Shown here piece after piece: positions 8,763 to 17,135 of a stretch of DNA of 64,000 nucleotides. Position 1 is the first letter of the stretch. The number at the start of each line of letters is the position of its first letter. Source of the DNA: CADCWK01 sp035944555 (GTDB lineage Bacteria; Chloroflexota; Chloroflexia; Thermomicrobiales; UBA6265). Where the stretch lies: NCBI GenBank assembly GCA_035944555.1, contig DASZAY010000010.1, positions 124,001 through 188,000 on the forward strand, written 5' to 3'. Both the position numbers and the translations under genes were made by a program. Below the pieces are notes generated by a model. That model did no database searches and was not told the origin of the DNA. It saw nothing but the letters and a program-made list of their open reading frames with translations.

Positions 8763-9959
8763 TTACGGACGCGCTCCGCCCAGGGCCCGAGTCCGGTTGA
8801 CCACCGAGACGATGACGTCGATCGCGTCTTCGATCTGCTCGGGCGAGTTGCCGCGGCCGGTCGTCAGTCGGACGCTGGCCCGCGTCGCCGCCTCATCGAG
8901 CCCCATCGCTTCGAGCACGTGACTCGGCTCGTTCCGGCCGACCGTGCAGGCCGACCCGGCGGAGGCCGCGACCCCTTCCATATCGAGCGCGAGCAGGACC
9001 GTCTCCCCCTGGACGCCAGGCAGGACGATGTTGAGGTTGTTCGGCAGGCGATCGGCTCCGGTCGGCGGGCCATTGAGCCGTACATCCGGCAATCGGTCCT
9101 GCAGGCCAGCCAGCAATCGGTCCCGCAGCCCGGCGCAATGGCGGGCGTATGCCGGGCGGAAGCGTTCGGCCCGCTCCAGCGCCGCCGCCATCCCGACGAT
9201 CCCGGCGACGTTCTCCGTCCCGCCGCGCCGGCCGCTCTCCTGGCCGCCACCACGCTGTTGCCAGGCAAGATCGGTCCCGTTCCGCACGTAGAGCAGCCCG
9301 ACCCCCTTGGGGCCATAGAACTTGTGGGCGGACAGCGTCATCAGGTCGACGCTTAGCGCATCCACGTCGAGGGCAAGGCTGCCAGCGGCCTGTGTCGCAT
9401 CGGAATGCAGCACCACGTCACGCTCGGCGCAGATTGCCGCGATAGCAGGCAGATCCTGGATCGTCCCGACCTCATTGTTGGCCAGCATGACCGAGACCAG
9501 GCACGTCTCCGGCTGGATCGCAGCGGCGATCACTGCGGGATCGACGCGCCCTTCGGCATCGCACGGAACGATCGTCAGGCCGAAGCCGATGCGCTCGAGC
9601 CACCGGGCGGATTCGAGGACCGCGGAATGTTCGATGGCAGTCGTGACGATATGGGGCCATGGGCCGGCCGGGTCGCGCAGGCGGGCCGCCCAGGCAACAC
9701 CCGACAGCACGAGGTTGACGCTCTCGGTCGCTCCCCCAAGGAAGATGAGTTCGCCCGCGTCACATCCCAGGATCCCGGCGATCGTCGACCGGGCTCCGTC
9801 CAGCGCTGCGTGGCTGGCCTGTCCGAGCGAATAGACGCTGGACGGGTTGCCATACTCCGACGCGAGGAAGGGCGACATGACCCGGAGAACATCCGGGTCA
9901 AGCGGAGTCGTGGCGGCATGATCAAGGTAGATGGTGTCCGTCAGGTTTACGTCAGACAC
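8763..9959 (-). CDS. iscS: Cysteine desulfurase
   Basis: 398 residues. TIYLDHAATTPLDPDVLRVM is the classic start. The PLP lysine is Lys213 in LSAHKFYGPKG, and the catalytic Cys338 lies in ASAGSACTVGRNEPSHVL on a short active-site loop. That places it in the NifS/IscS class (group I) rather than SufS. It removes sulfur from cysteine for Fe-S cluster and thiolation pathways. The Rrf2 regulator sits 74 bases upstream on the same strand, a standard isc layout; no iscU scaffold follows in the window. Start GTG 9959. Confidence 0.93.
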   Translation of the reverse strand: MSDVNLTDTIYLDHAATTPLDPDVLRVMSPFLASEYGNPSSVYSLGQASHAALDGARSTIAGILGCDAGELIFLGGATESVNLVLSGVAWAARLRDPAGPWPHIVTTAIEHSAVLESARWLERIGFGLTIVPCDAEGRVDPAVIAAAIQPETCLVSVMLANNEVGTIQDLPAIAAICAERDVVLHSDATQAAGSLALDVDALSVDLMTLSAHKFYGPKGVGLLYVRNGTDLAWQQRGGGQESGRRGGTENVAGIVGMAAALERAERFRPAYARHCAGLRDRLLAGLQDRLPDVRLNGPPTGADRLPNNLNIVLPGVQGETVLLALDMEGVAASAGSACTVGRNEPSHVLEAMGLDEAATRASVRLTTGRGNSPEQIEDAIDVIVSVVNRTRALGGARP

Positions 9960-10033
9960 GGGGGTTCTCGGTGCAACGCAGGCAGGACGGGCGATACCAT
10001 CGCCGTCCAGGGAAAGAAATCAGCCAACAATGC

Positions 10034-10498
10034 TCAGGCGACGACCTGCGGCTGGGCTGTCGGCTTCTCGGACTGGGGCTGGGCCTTGTCCTCGCGGACG
10101 AGATCGGCCAGGGTGATGGAGTCGAGCGCACCAGCGATGGAGTCACGGACCCGAACCCAGACCGGGCGGGTCTCGCAATTGGGGATCAGCGGGCAGGTCT
10201 GCTCGGACTCGTCCTCGGAGACGCAGTCCATCGGCGCGACTGGCCCCTCCATCACCCGGTAAATCTCGCCGACGACGATATCCCCGGGAGCTCGGGACAG
10301 CACGTACCCACCCTGAGCGCCGCGCTTGCTCTCGACGAGGCCGGCACGCCGCAGCGGGGCGATCAGCTGTTCCAGATATGGCGCCGGGACGTTGGAGTCC
10401 CGGGCGATCACCGTCAACGCCACCGGCTTGCTGCCATAGTGATGCGCCAGCGCGACCATTGCCCGGACCCCATATTCGCCACGTGTGGAAACCTTCAT
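10034..10498 (-). CDS. Rrf2/IscR-type transcriptional regulator
   Basis: 154 residues. The winged helix MKVSTRGEYGVRAMVALAHH followed by NVPAPYLEQLIAPLRRAGLV is typical Rrf2. Three cysteines at 92, 102 and 108 (DCVSEDESEQTCPLIPNC) lie where IscR binds its 2Fe-2S cluster, although the first gap is wider than in E. coli IscR. With cysteine desulfurase next in line it is very likely the Fe-S homeostasis regulator of the operon. ATG 10498 has GGAGG upstream, and a consensus-like promoter lies at 10532-10560. Confidence 0.9.
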   Translation of the reverse strand: MKVSTRGEYGVRAMVALAHHYGSKPVALTVIARDSNVPAPYLEQLIAPLRRAGLVESKRGAQGGYVLSRAPGDIVVGEIYRVMEGPVAPMDCVSEDESEQTCPLIPNCETRPVWVRVRDSIAGALDSITLADLVREDKAQPQSEKPTAQPQVVA

Positions 10499-10531
10499 GG
10501 GGACCTCCGACCGTAGGATGAAGTGACCATG

Positions 10532-10560
10532 ATACTACCGTTTGGAAAGCGATACGTCAA
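10532..10560 (-). promoter_or_regulatory. Sigma-70-like promoter of rrf2-iscS
   Basis: On the minus strand TTGACG (10555-10560), a 17-bp spacer and TAGTAT (10532-10537) lie about 35 bases upstream of the rrf2 ATG. Spacing and hexamers are close to consensus. No clear inverted repeat for IscR-type binding was seen in the spacer. Confidence 0.55.
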
Positions 10561-10654
10561 TCGATGATACGGCATATCAGGCCGCAGGGTGCAGGCCACG
10601 ACGTTCGGTCGAACGGACGTCGGCGTCCGCGGGCAGGCAGGTCGCTGATTTCGC

Positions 10655-11815
10655 TCATCGCGTCTCCCCTCGAAGTCCCTGCCGGACCCGGCCAAGCAGG
10701 GCAGCGCCGAAGTCCCGGGGATCCCAGGCGTTTCCCGAGAGACGCCGCCGAATGTGGACGAAACGGTCCGCCGTGAAGATGCCGCGGTAGAGGCCGGCTT
10801 CGGTGACGGGAATGGCCCATCGGTTGGTCTCGTGCATCCATTGCTCGACGTCATGGAGCGAGTCGTCAACGTCGGCGGCGACGATATCCGTGTCCATAAT
10901 GTCGGCAACGGTGCGCTGCCCCGCCCCGCCATGGAGAGCATGGAGTAGCTGATGGCGCCAGACCATCCCGATGACCCGCCCATTCTGCGTCACGACGCAG
11001 TCGCGCGGTCCACCGCGCAGGGCAAACGTCAGCGGGCGATTCGGCGCGAGACCACCGGAGTCCCACAGGGCGTAGGGCCCGACCCGGTACCGGCGCAACG
11101 CCTGCTCGACCTGAACATCGCGCCATTCCGCCTGTGCCGCGATCGCGACGAAGATTCCGACCGGGATCAGCACCCAGAGCTGCCAGACGATGGCGGCCAC
11201 GATGATCGCGACCCCAAGCGCCTGGCCGGTGACGACGGCGATTCGGGTTCCCTGCTCGCGACCAAACCGGCCGGCCAATAGCGCGCGGAAGATCCGGCCG
11301 CCATCCATCGGGAACGCTGGTAACAGATTGAACACGAGCAGGAGGACGTTCAACAGGAGGAACGAGACGAGAAGGGCGATCGGACCGGTCCCGGTGAACG
11401 CGTTGGTCAGCAGCTCGCCGAGCGAGCTGTAGCCGGCGACGAACCCCAGCACGACCAGCAACGGGACGAGCGCGACAGCGATCGCGAGATTGACCAGCGG
11501 ACCAGCGAGGGCAACGAGCGTCTCGACCGGCGACTGCTGGGGCAACCGTTCGATCCGGACCACGCCACCGATCGGGGACAACGAAATGTCACTGACGGTC
11601 AGCCCGAAGTGCCGTGCCATCACGGCATGGCCGATCTCGTGGAGGATCACCGACACGAACAGCAGCAGGACCAGGACGGTCGCGAGGGCGAAGCCCTGGC
11701 CGCCACGATCGACGAGGAGCCCCTGCTGGAGGATGAGGACAGCCGCCAAGACACCAACGGCCGGGTGAATGCTGACCGGGATCCCCAGAATGTGACCGGC
11801 CGGCAAACTGCGCAT
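10655..11815 (-). CDS. M50 site-2 protease with C-terminal CBS domains
   Basis: 386 residues from ATG 11815. The HExxH zinc motif HEIGH is at residues 59-63, and the third ligand lies in FNLLPAFPMDGGRI. About six hydrophobic segments fill residues 10-235. The C-terminal 150 residues are soluble and look like a CBS pair (DCVVTQNGRVIGMVWRHQLL, then TVADIMDTDIVAADVDDSL). This is the SpoIVFB-like M50B subclass, in which CBS domains may sense adenylates. A TTG at 11854 would extend the N-terminus by 13 residues without support. Substrate unknown; possible roles are sigma or anti-sigma processing. Confidence 0.9.
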   Translation of the reverse strand: MRSLPAGHILGIPVSIHPAVGVLAAVLILQQGLLVDRGGQGFALATVLVLLLFVSVILHEIGHAVMARHFGLTVSDISLSPIGGVVRIERLPQQSPVETLVALAGPLVNLAIAVALVPLLVVLGFVAGYSSLGELLTNAFTGTGPIALLVSFLLLNVLLLVFNLLPAFPMDGGRIFRALLAGRFGREQGTRIAVVTGQALGVAIIVAAIVWQLWVLIPVGIFVAIAAQAEWRDVQVEQALRRYRVGPYALWDSGGLAPNRPLTFALRGGPRDCVVTQNGRVIGMVWRHQLLHALHGGAGQRTVADIMDTDIVAADVDDSLHDVEQWMHETNRWAIPVTEAGLYRGIFTADRFVHIRRRLSGNAWDPRDFGAALLGRVRQGLRGETR

Positions 11816-12361
11816 CGTGCTTGGTGTCCGGAGTGATGAGACGGCACAGACCAAAAGGATGAGGTTGCCGCGAGTTGCTCCAACGCGGGAGGGGCAGGAT
11901 AACCGCCGTCAGCATAGACGACCTGCCACGCTGTGATCCGCCACCTTCGCTGCCGACCCTGCCAGATGGGGCGCACGTACAGCGCGAGCGAATGGAAACC
12001 TTCGTGATTGCGGCATTTTCGATCCGGACGACGTCAATACAGCAATAATCTTGCCAGCGTTTGACACCGCCCCTATACTGCCGAACAGTGAACCCGCCGC
12101 GTGTGCGGCTGCACGTTCCGGCCCCCGCACTCCGGTGTCACCAGGGTGAGGGGCCGGCATTCAGGAACGGGAGACCCTTACCAACCTCAGCGATCCTCGG
12201 CGCTCCTGACCGTCACGGTGACCACGCTGTCAACCGTTTCGACGTTGGACCGTCCAGCACATGGAACGCTGCCCGCACATCACTGACCCGCGCACGATCG
12301 CACCACCGGACGCCTGACCGAGAAACCGACGACGCAACCTGGACAGGGGCGAGCCACGACG
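11816..12361 (+). promoter_or_regulatory. Divergent upstream region with rpoN promoter and long leader
   Basis: 546 bases without a supportable gene. TTGCCA (12051-12056), a 17-bp spacer and TATACT (12074-12079) form a good sigma-70-like promoter for rpoN. The start codon is about 280 bases further on, leaving a long GC-rich untranslated leader. It contains short inverted repeats (for example around the sequence ACCGTCACGGT near 12210) but matches no riboswitch class I can name. Confidence 0.5.
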
Positions 12362-13948
12362 ATGATGCACAGCGGATACGATCTCGGTCAGGACATGCGG
12401 CCATGGGTTTCGCCCAGCCTCATCGAAGCCAACTACATTCTGAGCCTCAGCCGGCAGGAGCTGGAAGAGGTCATCTCGGCCGAGATGGACGCCAACCCGG
12501 CCCTGGACGTCGATGATCGTCCGGCCTGCGCGATGTGTGGCGGCGTGCTGGAAGGCACTTTCTGCCCCAGCTGCCTGATCAGCCAGCAGTCGATGAACAC
12601 CAACGAGGAGTCGTGGGAAGACTTCCCGGAGCAGGCCAACGAGGCCGCGGCGACGCGCGAGGACAGCGACGACTTCGACCCGATGACGCTCGTCGCCTCC
12701 GACGACGACCTTCACGCCCAGATTCTCGCTGATGCCCGGACTGTCCTGGAACCGCACGAGTACCCGGTCGCCGAGTACCTGGTCGACGGCCTCGACGAGC
12801 GCGGCTTCCTGACGACGGATCTCGTCGAGCTGTCCGAACTGATCCAGTGGGACCTTGAGGCGATCCTCGCAGTCCTCGAGGTCATCCAGGATGTCGCGCC
12901 GGTCGGTGTCGGTGCCCGCGACCTGCGCGAATGCCTGCTGCTCCAGACGCGCTTCCTGGCCAACAGCGACCAGACCGTTCCGCCCCAGGTCGACCGGATC
13001 ATCGACACCCACCTGACCGAGTTTGGTGCCCACAAGTACGGCCAGATCGCCAAGGATCTCCAGCTGACGACCGACGAGGTCGAGGAAGCGCGCGAATTCA
13101 TCCGCTCCTACCTCAACCCGTTCCCGCTCCAGGCCCAGAGCGCGAAGTCGTGGCGCAGCCCCAACCAGGCGACGTACGTCTCCCCCGACGTGATCATCTC
13201 CATCCGCGACGGAGACCTTTTCTGCGAGGTGGTCGACGCCAAGCACTTCCACCTGCGGATCAGCCCGATGTACGACTCGCTGTCGGCTGATCTGGGCCGC
13301 CGCAACGGTCGCAAGGGCGCCGACGGCAACCTGAGGGCTTCCCTGAAGAAGCACCAGCGTGGCGAGAGCCTGGTCGAGAATGTCGCCGCCAGCACCGCCG
13401 GCGAGGATGGTGTCGCGCCCGCCGCCGTTGGGACCGCGACCCTGCCGCCCTCCGAACCTGCACCCGCTCCGGCCGGCAACGGTCTCAACGACGACGATCG
13501 CAATCATGTCCGCCAGTACAGCAGCCGGGCCCGGCTGTTCATCTCCAACATCCAGCAGCGCCGCGAGACCCTCCTGAAGATCAGCCTCTGCCTCTGCGAG
13601 CTGCAGGAGAACTTCCTCCGCGGGGGTGTGCGCGAACTCCGGCCACTGACGCGGGCGATCGTCGCCCAGCAGGTCGGCGTCCACGAGTCGACCGTGTCCC
13701 GCGCTACGGCGAACAAGTACGTCATGCTGCCGTCGCGCAAGGTCATCCCGTTCAGCGACTTCTTCACGCCGTCGCTCAGCACCAAGGACGTGATCAAGGA
13801 ACTGATCGAGCGGGAGACGAAGAACGGCCAGCCCCTGACCGATCGCCGGATCTGCGACCTGCTGCTCCAGCAGGGCATCCGCATCGCCCGCCGGACGGTC
13901 GCCAAGTACCGTGCCGAGCTCCGCATCCTCCCCTCGACGATGCGCTAG
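12362..13948 (+). CDS. rpoN: RNA polymerase sigma-54 factor with zinc-ribbon insertion
   Basis: 528 residues. Region I, the activator-interacting part, is recognisable (SLSRQELEEVISAEMDANPA, residues 28-47). Right after it, CAMC (56-59) and CPSC (68-71) form a CxxC-x8-CxxC zinc-ribbon-like insert that standard sigma-54 lacks. The core-binding domain covers about 110-320. A low-complexity Ala/Pro linker of about 70 residues follows, then the -12 element HTH (VGVHESTVSRATANKYV). The RpoN box ARRTVAKYR is at 509-517. The protein directs polymerase to -24/-12 promoters and needs an AAA+ activator, none of which is in the window. A perfect terminator follows. Confidence 0.93.
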   Translation: MMHSGYDLGQDMRPWVSPSLIEANYILSLSRQELEEVISAEMDANPALDVDDRPACAMCGGVLEGTFCPSCLISQQSMNTNEESWEDFPEQANEAAATREDSDDFDPMTLVASDDDLHAQILADARTVLEPHEYPVAEYLVDGLDERGFLTTDLVELSELIQWDLEAILAVLEVIQDVAPVGVGARDLRECLLLQTRFLANSDQTVPPQVDRIIDTHLTEFGAHKYGQIAKDLQLTTDEVEEAREFIRSYLNPFPLQAQSAKSWRSPNQATYVSPDVIISIRDGDLFCEVVDAKHFHLRISPMYDSLSADLGRRNGRKGADGNLRASLKKHQRGESLVENVAASTAGEDGVAPAAVGTATLPPSEPAPAPAGNGLNDDDRNHVRQYSSRARLFISNIQQRRETLLKISLCLCELQENFLRGGVRELRPLTRAIVAQQVGVHESTVSRATANKYVMLPSRKVIPFSDFFTPSLSTKDVIKELIERETKNGQPLTDRRICDLLLQQGIRIARRTVAKYRAELRILPSTMR

Positions 13949-13973
13949 TCCTGATCGAACCCGTGACGCGAAC

Positions 13974-14007
13974 GGAGCCCGGCCGGAGACAACTCCGGCC
14001 GGGCTCC
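13974..14007 (+). terminator. Rho-independent terminator after rpoN
   Basis: A perfect 15-bp stem (GGAGCCCGGCCGGAG and its complement) with a four-base ACAA loop, followed by the moderately T-rich TGCTGTTTCCTGT. It lies 25 bases after the rpoN stop and may also serve the convergent DUF1232 gene. Confidence 0.85.
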
Positions 14008-14039
14008 TGCTGTTTCCTGTGCGCCCACCCGGTCGGGAC

Positions 14040-14501
14040 TCAGTTGAAGATCGCGACCAGCAACCAGACCGTCAACACGGTCAGGATCACGGCAAGCAGG
14101 ATCGTCCCGACGACCAGGATCAGCGCCGTCCGCCGTGGGTCGTGCACCGCGGCGCTGACCGCGCGCGCCTGCCGTGATCCGAGGCGCAGCCGGCTCATCA
14201 GGGTCGACTCGATCAACGGCCGGGGGATCGAGCGCAGGAACAGGAGCAGCGCCGCGACGGTAATGCCGCCGTCGTCGATCCGCCCGGCCAAGGGCACGAA
14301 ATCCGGGACCACGTCGATGGGAAACAGCACATAGAGGACCGGCAACCCGACCGTCGCGAGCTTCTTCCAGAGTGGGACGTTTCGGTCGCGGAACAGCCCC
14401 CAGACCAGCGGGAGGAACATGGTCAGGGTTCGACCGAGCCCCGCCGTCGCCACCGGCCCGCCACCATCGGTTGCCGTGACCGTCCGGTTGCGATCACCCA
14501 T
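14040..14501 (-). CDS. DUF1232 (YkvA-type) membrane protein
   Basis: 153 residues from ATG 14501, chosen because GGAG lies eight bases upstream. The DUF1232 core is LYVLFPIDVVPDFVPLAGRI followed by DDGGITVAALLLFL, a two-helix hairpin. A C-terminal hydrophobic segment (LILVVGTILLAVILTVLTVW) adds another membrane helix. Family members are small inner-membrane proteins of unknown role. Convergent with rpoN. Confidence 0.8.
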   Translation of the reverse strand: MGDRNRTVTATDGGGPVATAGLGRTLTMFLPLVWGLFRDRNVPLWKKLATVGLPVLYVLFPIDVVPDFVPLAGRIDDGGITVAALLLFLRSIPRPLIESTLMSRLRLGSRQARAVSAAVHDPRRTALILVVGTILLAVILTVLTVWLLVAIFN

Positions 14502-14606
14502 GGGCGAATCTCCGCTGGAACGATTGGGCCAGGACGAATCCGGGGGCGATAGCCACTGGCCATCGCCCCCGGACATCAGGGTATTCATCCGTTGCGGGGC
14601 GAGACG

Positions 14607-14972
14607 CTAGCGGCGCGCTCGCCGCTGCTCACGCTGGGGCGGCACCATCGGCTCGGTGTCGTCGTAATCATCGTGCTCGTCGTAGCGGGGCACGGGTCGC
14701 TCGCCGCTGATCATCGACCGGATGATCGCCTCGACCTTGACCTGCTCGTTGGCATACTCGGGCTCGGAGATCAGCAGCCGGCTGCGGCGGGTCTGGCCGG
14801 TCAGCATCGGCTGCAACCCGTCCTCCTCGACGCGCCAGAGGATGAAGGACAGCTCCTCGCCGAACTCACCAGCGGCGTCCATGGACAGGTGGTAGCCGGC
14901 CCGGGTGAACTCGTAGACGTCCTGCTTCTGGTCGAGGGCGAGGTCGCGCCACTCCTGAGCGATATCGGCCAA
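14607..14972 (-). CDS. Small conserved-looking protein of unknown function
   Basis: 121 residues from a TTG at 14972, preferred because GAGGAG is seven bases upstream; an ATG at 14987 has no ribosome site. The sequence LADIAQEWRDLALDQKQDVY followed by EFTRAGYHLSMDAAGEFGEE looks like a compact alpha/beta protein with no membrane segments. The tail is charged (DEHDDYDDTEP, then QREQRRARR). Not recognised. The strong third-position GC and a good ribosome site support it as a real gene. Confidence 0.65.
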   Translation of the reverse strand: MADIAQEWRDLALDQKQDVYEFTRAGYHLSMDAAGEFGEELSFILWRVEEDGLQPMLTGQTRRSRLLISEPEYANEQVKVEAIIRSMISGERPVPRYDEHDDYDDTEPMVPPQREQRRARR

Positions 14973-15209
14973 CGCTGTTCTCCTCATCCCGCGGGGCGTC
15001 GGTCGTCGCCGGCAGGGGCCCGGTCGGGTCGTATCCCCGCGCCCGCCAGCGGCGCAGGATTTCGTCACGGAACAGTATGCAATGAAATCGCGTGAAGGTC
15101 GGTCAACGGGCATGGGACAACCCTGCACGGCGGTGCGACAATGCCCGACTGAATGTTCGACTCCTGTTCGCATTTGCGCGGACGGCCGGGAACGGGAGGG
15201 GTTCACGCC

Positions 15210-16052
15210 GTGGCCATTGCCCTGCTCACGCCAGCAAGCTCCACCCCCCGCGGCGACGACACGGCCTCGGATCGCCAACGGCGGATCCAGCGGTCCATCG
15301 ACGTCATGCGACAGCCAGGCAGTGATCGACTCTCGCTCGATGAGCTGGCCGAGACGGCCTACTACAGTCGATTCCACTTTGTCCGGAGCTTCCGGCAGGT
15401 CACCGGCTCGACACCCGCCGCCTTCCAGGCCGCGATCCGCTTCGCCCGCGCCGGCGAGCTGTTGCTGACCACCGAGGCGAGCGTGACGGAGATCTGCGGT
15501 GAGGTCGGATACACCAGCCTCGGCACATTCAGCGATCGCTACCGCGAGATGGTCGGCGTCAGCCCGGCAACCTACCGCGAGCTGCCCCACCGCATCGCCG
15601 AGATCCCCCGGACTGCCTTGCGGCAGGACATCTCCAGCCTGGACCGCGGCGGGTGCCGGATCCAGGTCCTGATCCCTGAGCGGGTCGCCGGGATGAGAGC
15701 GATCTACATCGGGTTGTACCCGGTCGGCCAGCCGGTCGGAGTTCCGGTGGCCGGCACGATGACGGGCGGGCCGGGGACGGTGACGCTGGGTGGGTTTCCC
15801 CCCGGTACCTACCATGTCCTGTCTGCCGCGATCCCGGCCCCCATCGACGGCCACAACCATCTGCTGCTGTCGCCCGACGTGCTGGTCGGCGGGAATTCCA
15901 CGCCGATCCGCATCGCGGCCGGGGAGCGCCCGACGGTCGCGCTGCCGTACCGCGCGCTCCGGCCGACTGACCCGCCGATCCTGACCGCCCTACCTGCCTT
16001 GATCATCGATCTGACGATCGGCGGGCTGGATCTTCGTCCGGCCAGACTCTGA
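15210..16052 (+). CDS. AraC-family transcriptional regulator
   Basis: 280 residues from GTG 15210 with GGGAGGGG eight bases upstream. The AraC double HTH is at the N-terminus (about 20-120): LSLDELAETAYYSRFHFVRS, RQVTGSTPAAFQAAIR and GEVGYTSLGTFSDRYREMVG. The C-terminal 150 residues are an effector-like domain of unknown ligand. Two tandem VOC genes follow 135 bases downstream. This layout (AraC plus VOC) is common in actinobacteria and Chloroflexi, and the regulator probably controls them (inference). Confidence 0.85.
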   Translation: MAIALLTPASSTPRGDDTASDRQRRIQRSIDVMRQPGSDRLSLDELAETAYYSRFHFVRSFRQVTGSTPAAFQAAIRFARAGELLLTTEASVTEICGEVGYTSLGTFSDRYREMVGVSPATYRELPHRIAEIPRTALRQDISSLDRGGCRIQVLIPERVAGMRAIYIGLYPVGQPVGVPVAGTMTGGPGTVTLGGFPPGTYHVLSAAIPAPIDGHNHLLLSPDVLVGGNSTPIRIAAGERPTVALPYRALRPTDPPILTALPALIIDLTIGGLDLRPARL

Positions 16053-16187
16053 CGGCGGCTCCCGGTGACAGCTCCGCGCAATATGGGAGAAGCCGGGGCG
16101 TACGTATAGGACATATGATCGCATCACGACGGGCGGAGCCGGTGCGGGCCGGCTCCCCCGTTGGACACCCTTTCAGGAGGCCGACCG

Positions 16188-16568
16188 ATGTTGACGCACC
16201 TCTACAACTGCCTCGTCGCCGTGACTGACTATGACCGTGCTCTCGCCTTCTACACGGACACGCTCGGCTGGGAAAAGCGGGACGACATGCCGATGGGCGA
16301 GGAGCGATGGCTGACGGTCGCCATCCCCGGCACCCAGACGGCACTGGCGCTGGGCCGCGGCGACATGGCCGGCGCCCTGACGCCGGGCGGCAACACGGGG
16401 ATCACGGTCGTCACGGACGACATCGACGGCGATGTGGAGCGGATGACTGCCGCGGGTGTCCAGTTCACCGGGCCAATCGAAACCATGCCGTGGGGCGACC
16501 GGGCGGCGTTCTTCCAGGATCCCGACGGCAACGTCTTCTTCCTGATCCACGGATCCGCCCCGGCCTGA
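16188..16568 (+). CDS. VOC-superfamily (glyoxalase/dioxygenase-like) protein
   Basis: 126 residues; ATG 16188 has CAGGAGG seven bases upstream. The fold signature is clear: LYNCLVAVTDYDRALAFYTD, then TLGWEKRDD and, near the end, FQDPDGNVFFLIH. It is a single vicinal-oxygen-chelate module, probably forming a dimer. Closely related to the next gene, especially in the ALAFYTD-LGWEKRDD stretch, so the pair arose by tandem duplication. Substrate unknown. A hairpin (16135-16142 with 16149-16156) sits just upstream. Confidence 0.85.
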   Translation: MLTHLYNCLVAVTDYDRALAFYTDTLGWEKRDDMPMGEERWLTVAIPGTQTALALGRGDMAGALTPGGNTGITVVTDDIDGDVERMTAAGVQFTGPIETMPWGDRAAFFQDPDGNVFFLIHGSAPA

Positions 16569-16656
16569 CTGCGCGCGGCTCCCGGGCGCCCCGTCGCCGC
16601 TCAGCCGGCCGGGAGCCCCTTCATCTCCGTCGACACCTGCGTACGGGAGAACCATC

Positions 16657-17037
16657 ATGGCACTGACCCGGATCCACAACGCCGAGATCCTCGTTTCCGA
16701 CCAGGACCGTGCCCTTGCCTTCTACACCGACCTGCTCGGCTGGGAGAAGCGCGACGACAACAGCTTCGGTCCGGACTATCGCTGGCTGACCGTCGGCGCG
16801 CCGGGCGATCCAGTCTCGATCGCGCTGAGCCGGCCGCAGCCTGACGGCGGCACGCCGGGCGGTCCGACGGGGATCTCGATCCAGTCCGACAACATCGACG
16901 CTGACTACGCCCGCTTGTCCGCGGCTGGCGTCCACTTCACCCAGCCGCCGACTGAGGAGCCGTGGGGTGATAAGGCCACATGGTTCGACGACCCGGACGG
17001 TAACCGCTTCTACCTGATCCAGGTCGCTTCCAGTTGA
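16657..17037 (+). CDS. VOC-superfamily protein, tandem paralogue
   Basis: 126 residues, same length and layout as the preceding gene: IHNAEILVSDQDRALAFYTD, then LLGWEKRDD and WFDDPDGNRFYLIQ. Residue choices in the metal and substrate strands differ from its neighbour, which suggests a separate substrate. It starts 88 bases after the first VOC gene with GGGAGAACC upstream. Likely in the same transcript under the AraC regulator. Confidence 0.85.
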   Translation: MALTRIHNAEILVSDQDRALAFYTDLLGWEKRDDNSFGPDYRWLTVGAPGDPVSIALSRPQPDGGTPGGPTGISIQSDNIDADYARLSAAGVHFTQPPTEEPWGDKATWFDDPDGNRFYLIQVASS

Positions 17038-17135
17038 CCCACCTCCACGTCACGGTGTGACCCCTTCCCCATTCCGAGGGGCCCACCGCTTCCCGTCGCA
17101 GCCGCCCCCCTGCTCTCCTCGCCCGGACCCAGGTG

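Noticed and set aside
12061..12079. TTGACA followed by TATACT as promoter pair
   Set aside because: Only seven bases separate them; the TTGCCA ten bases earlier gives a proper 17-bp spacer.
12230..13684. 484-codon open frame on the minus strand opposite rpoN
   Set aside because: It is antisense to a clearly recognised gene, has no family resemblance, and arises from high GC3 codon bias that removes stops on the opposite strand.
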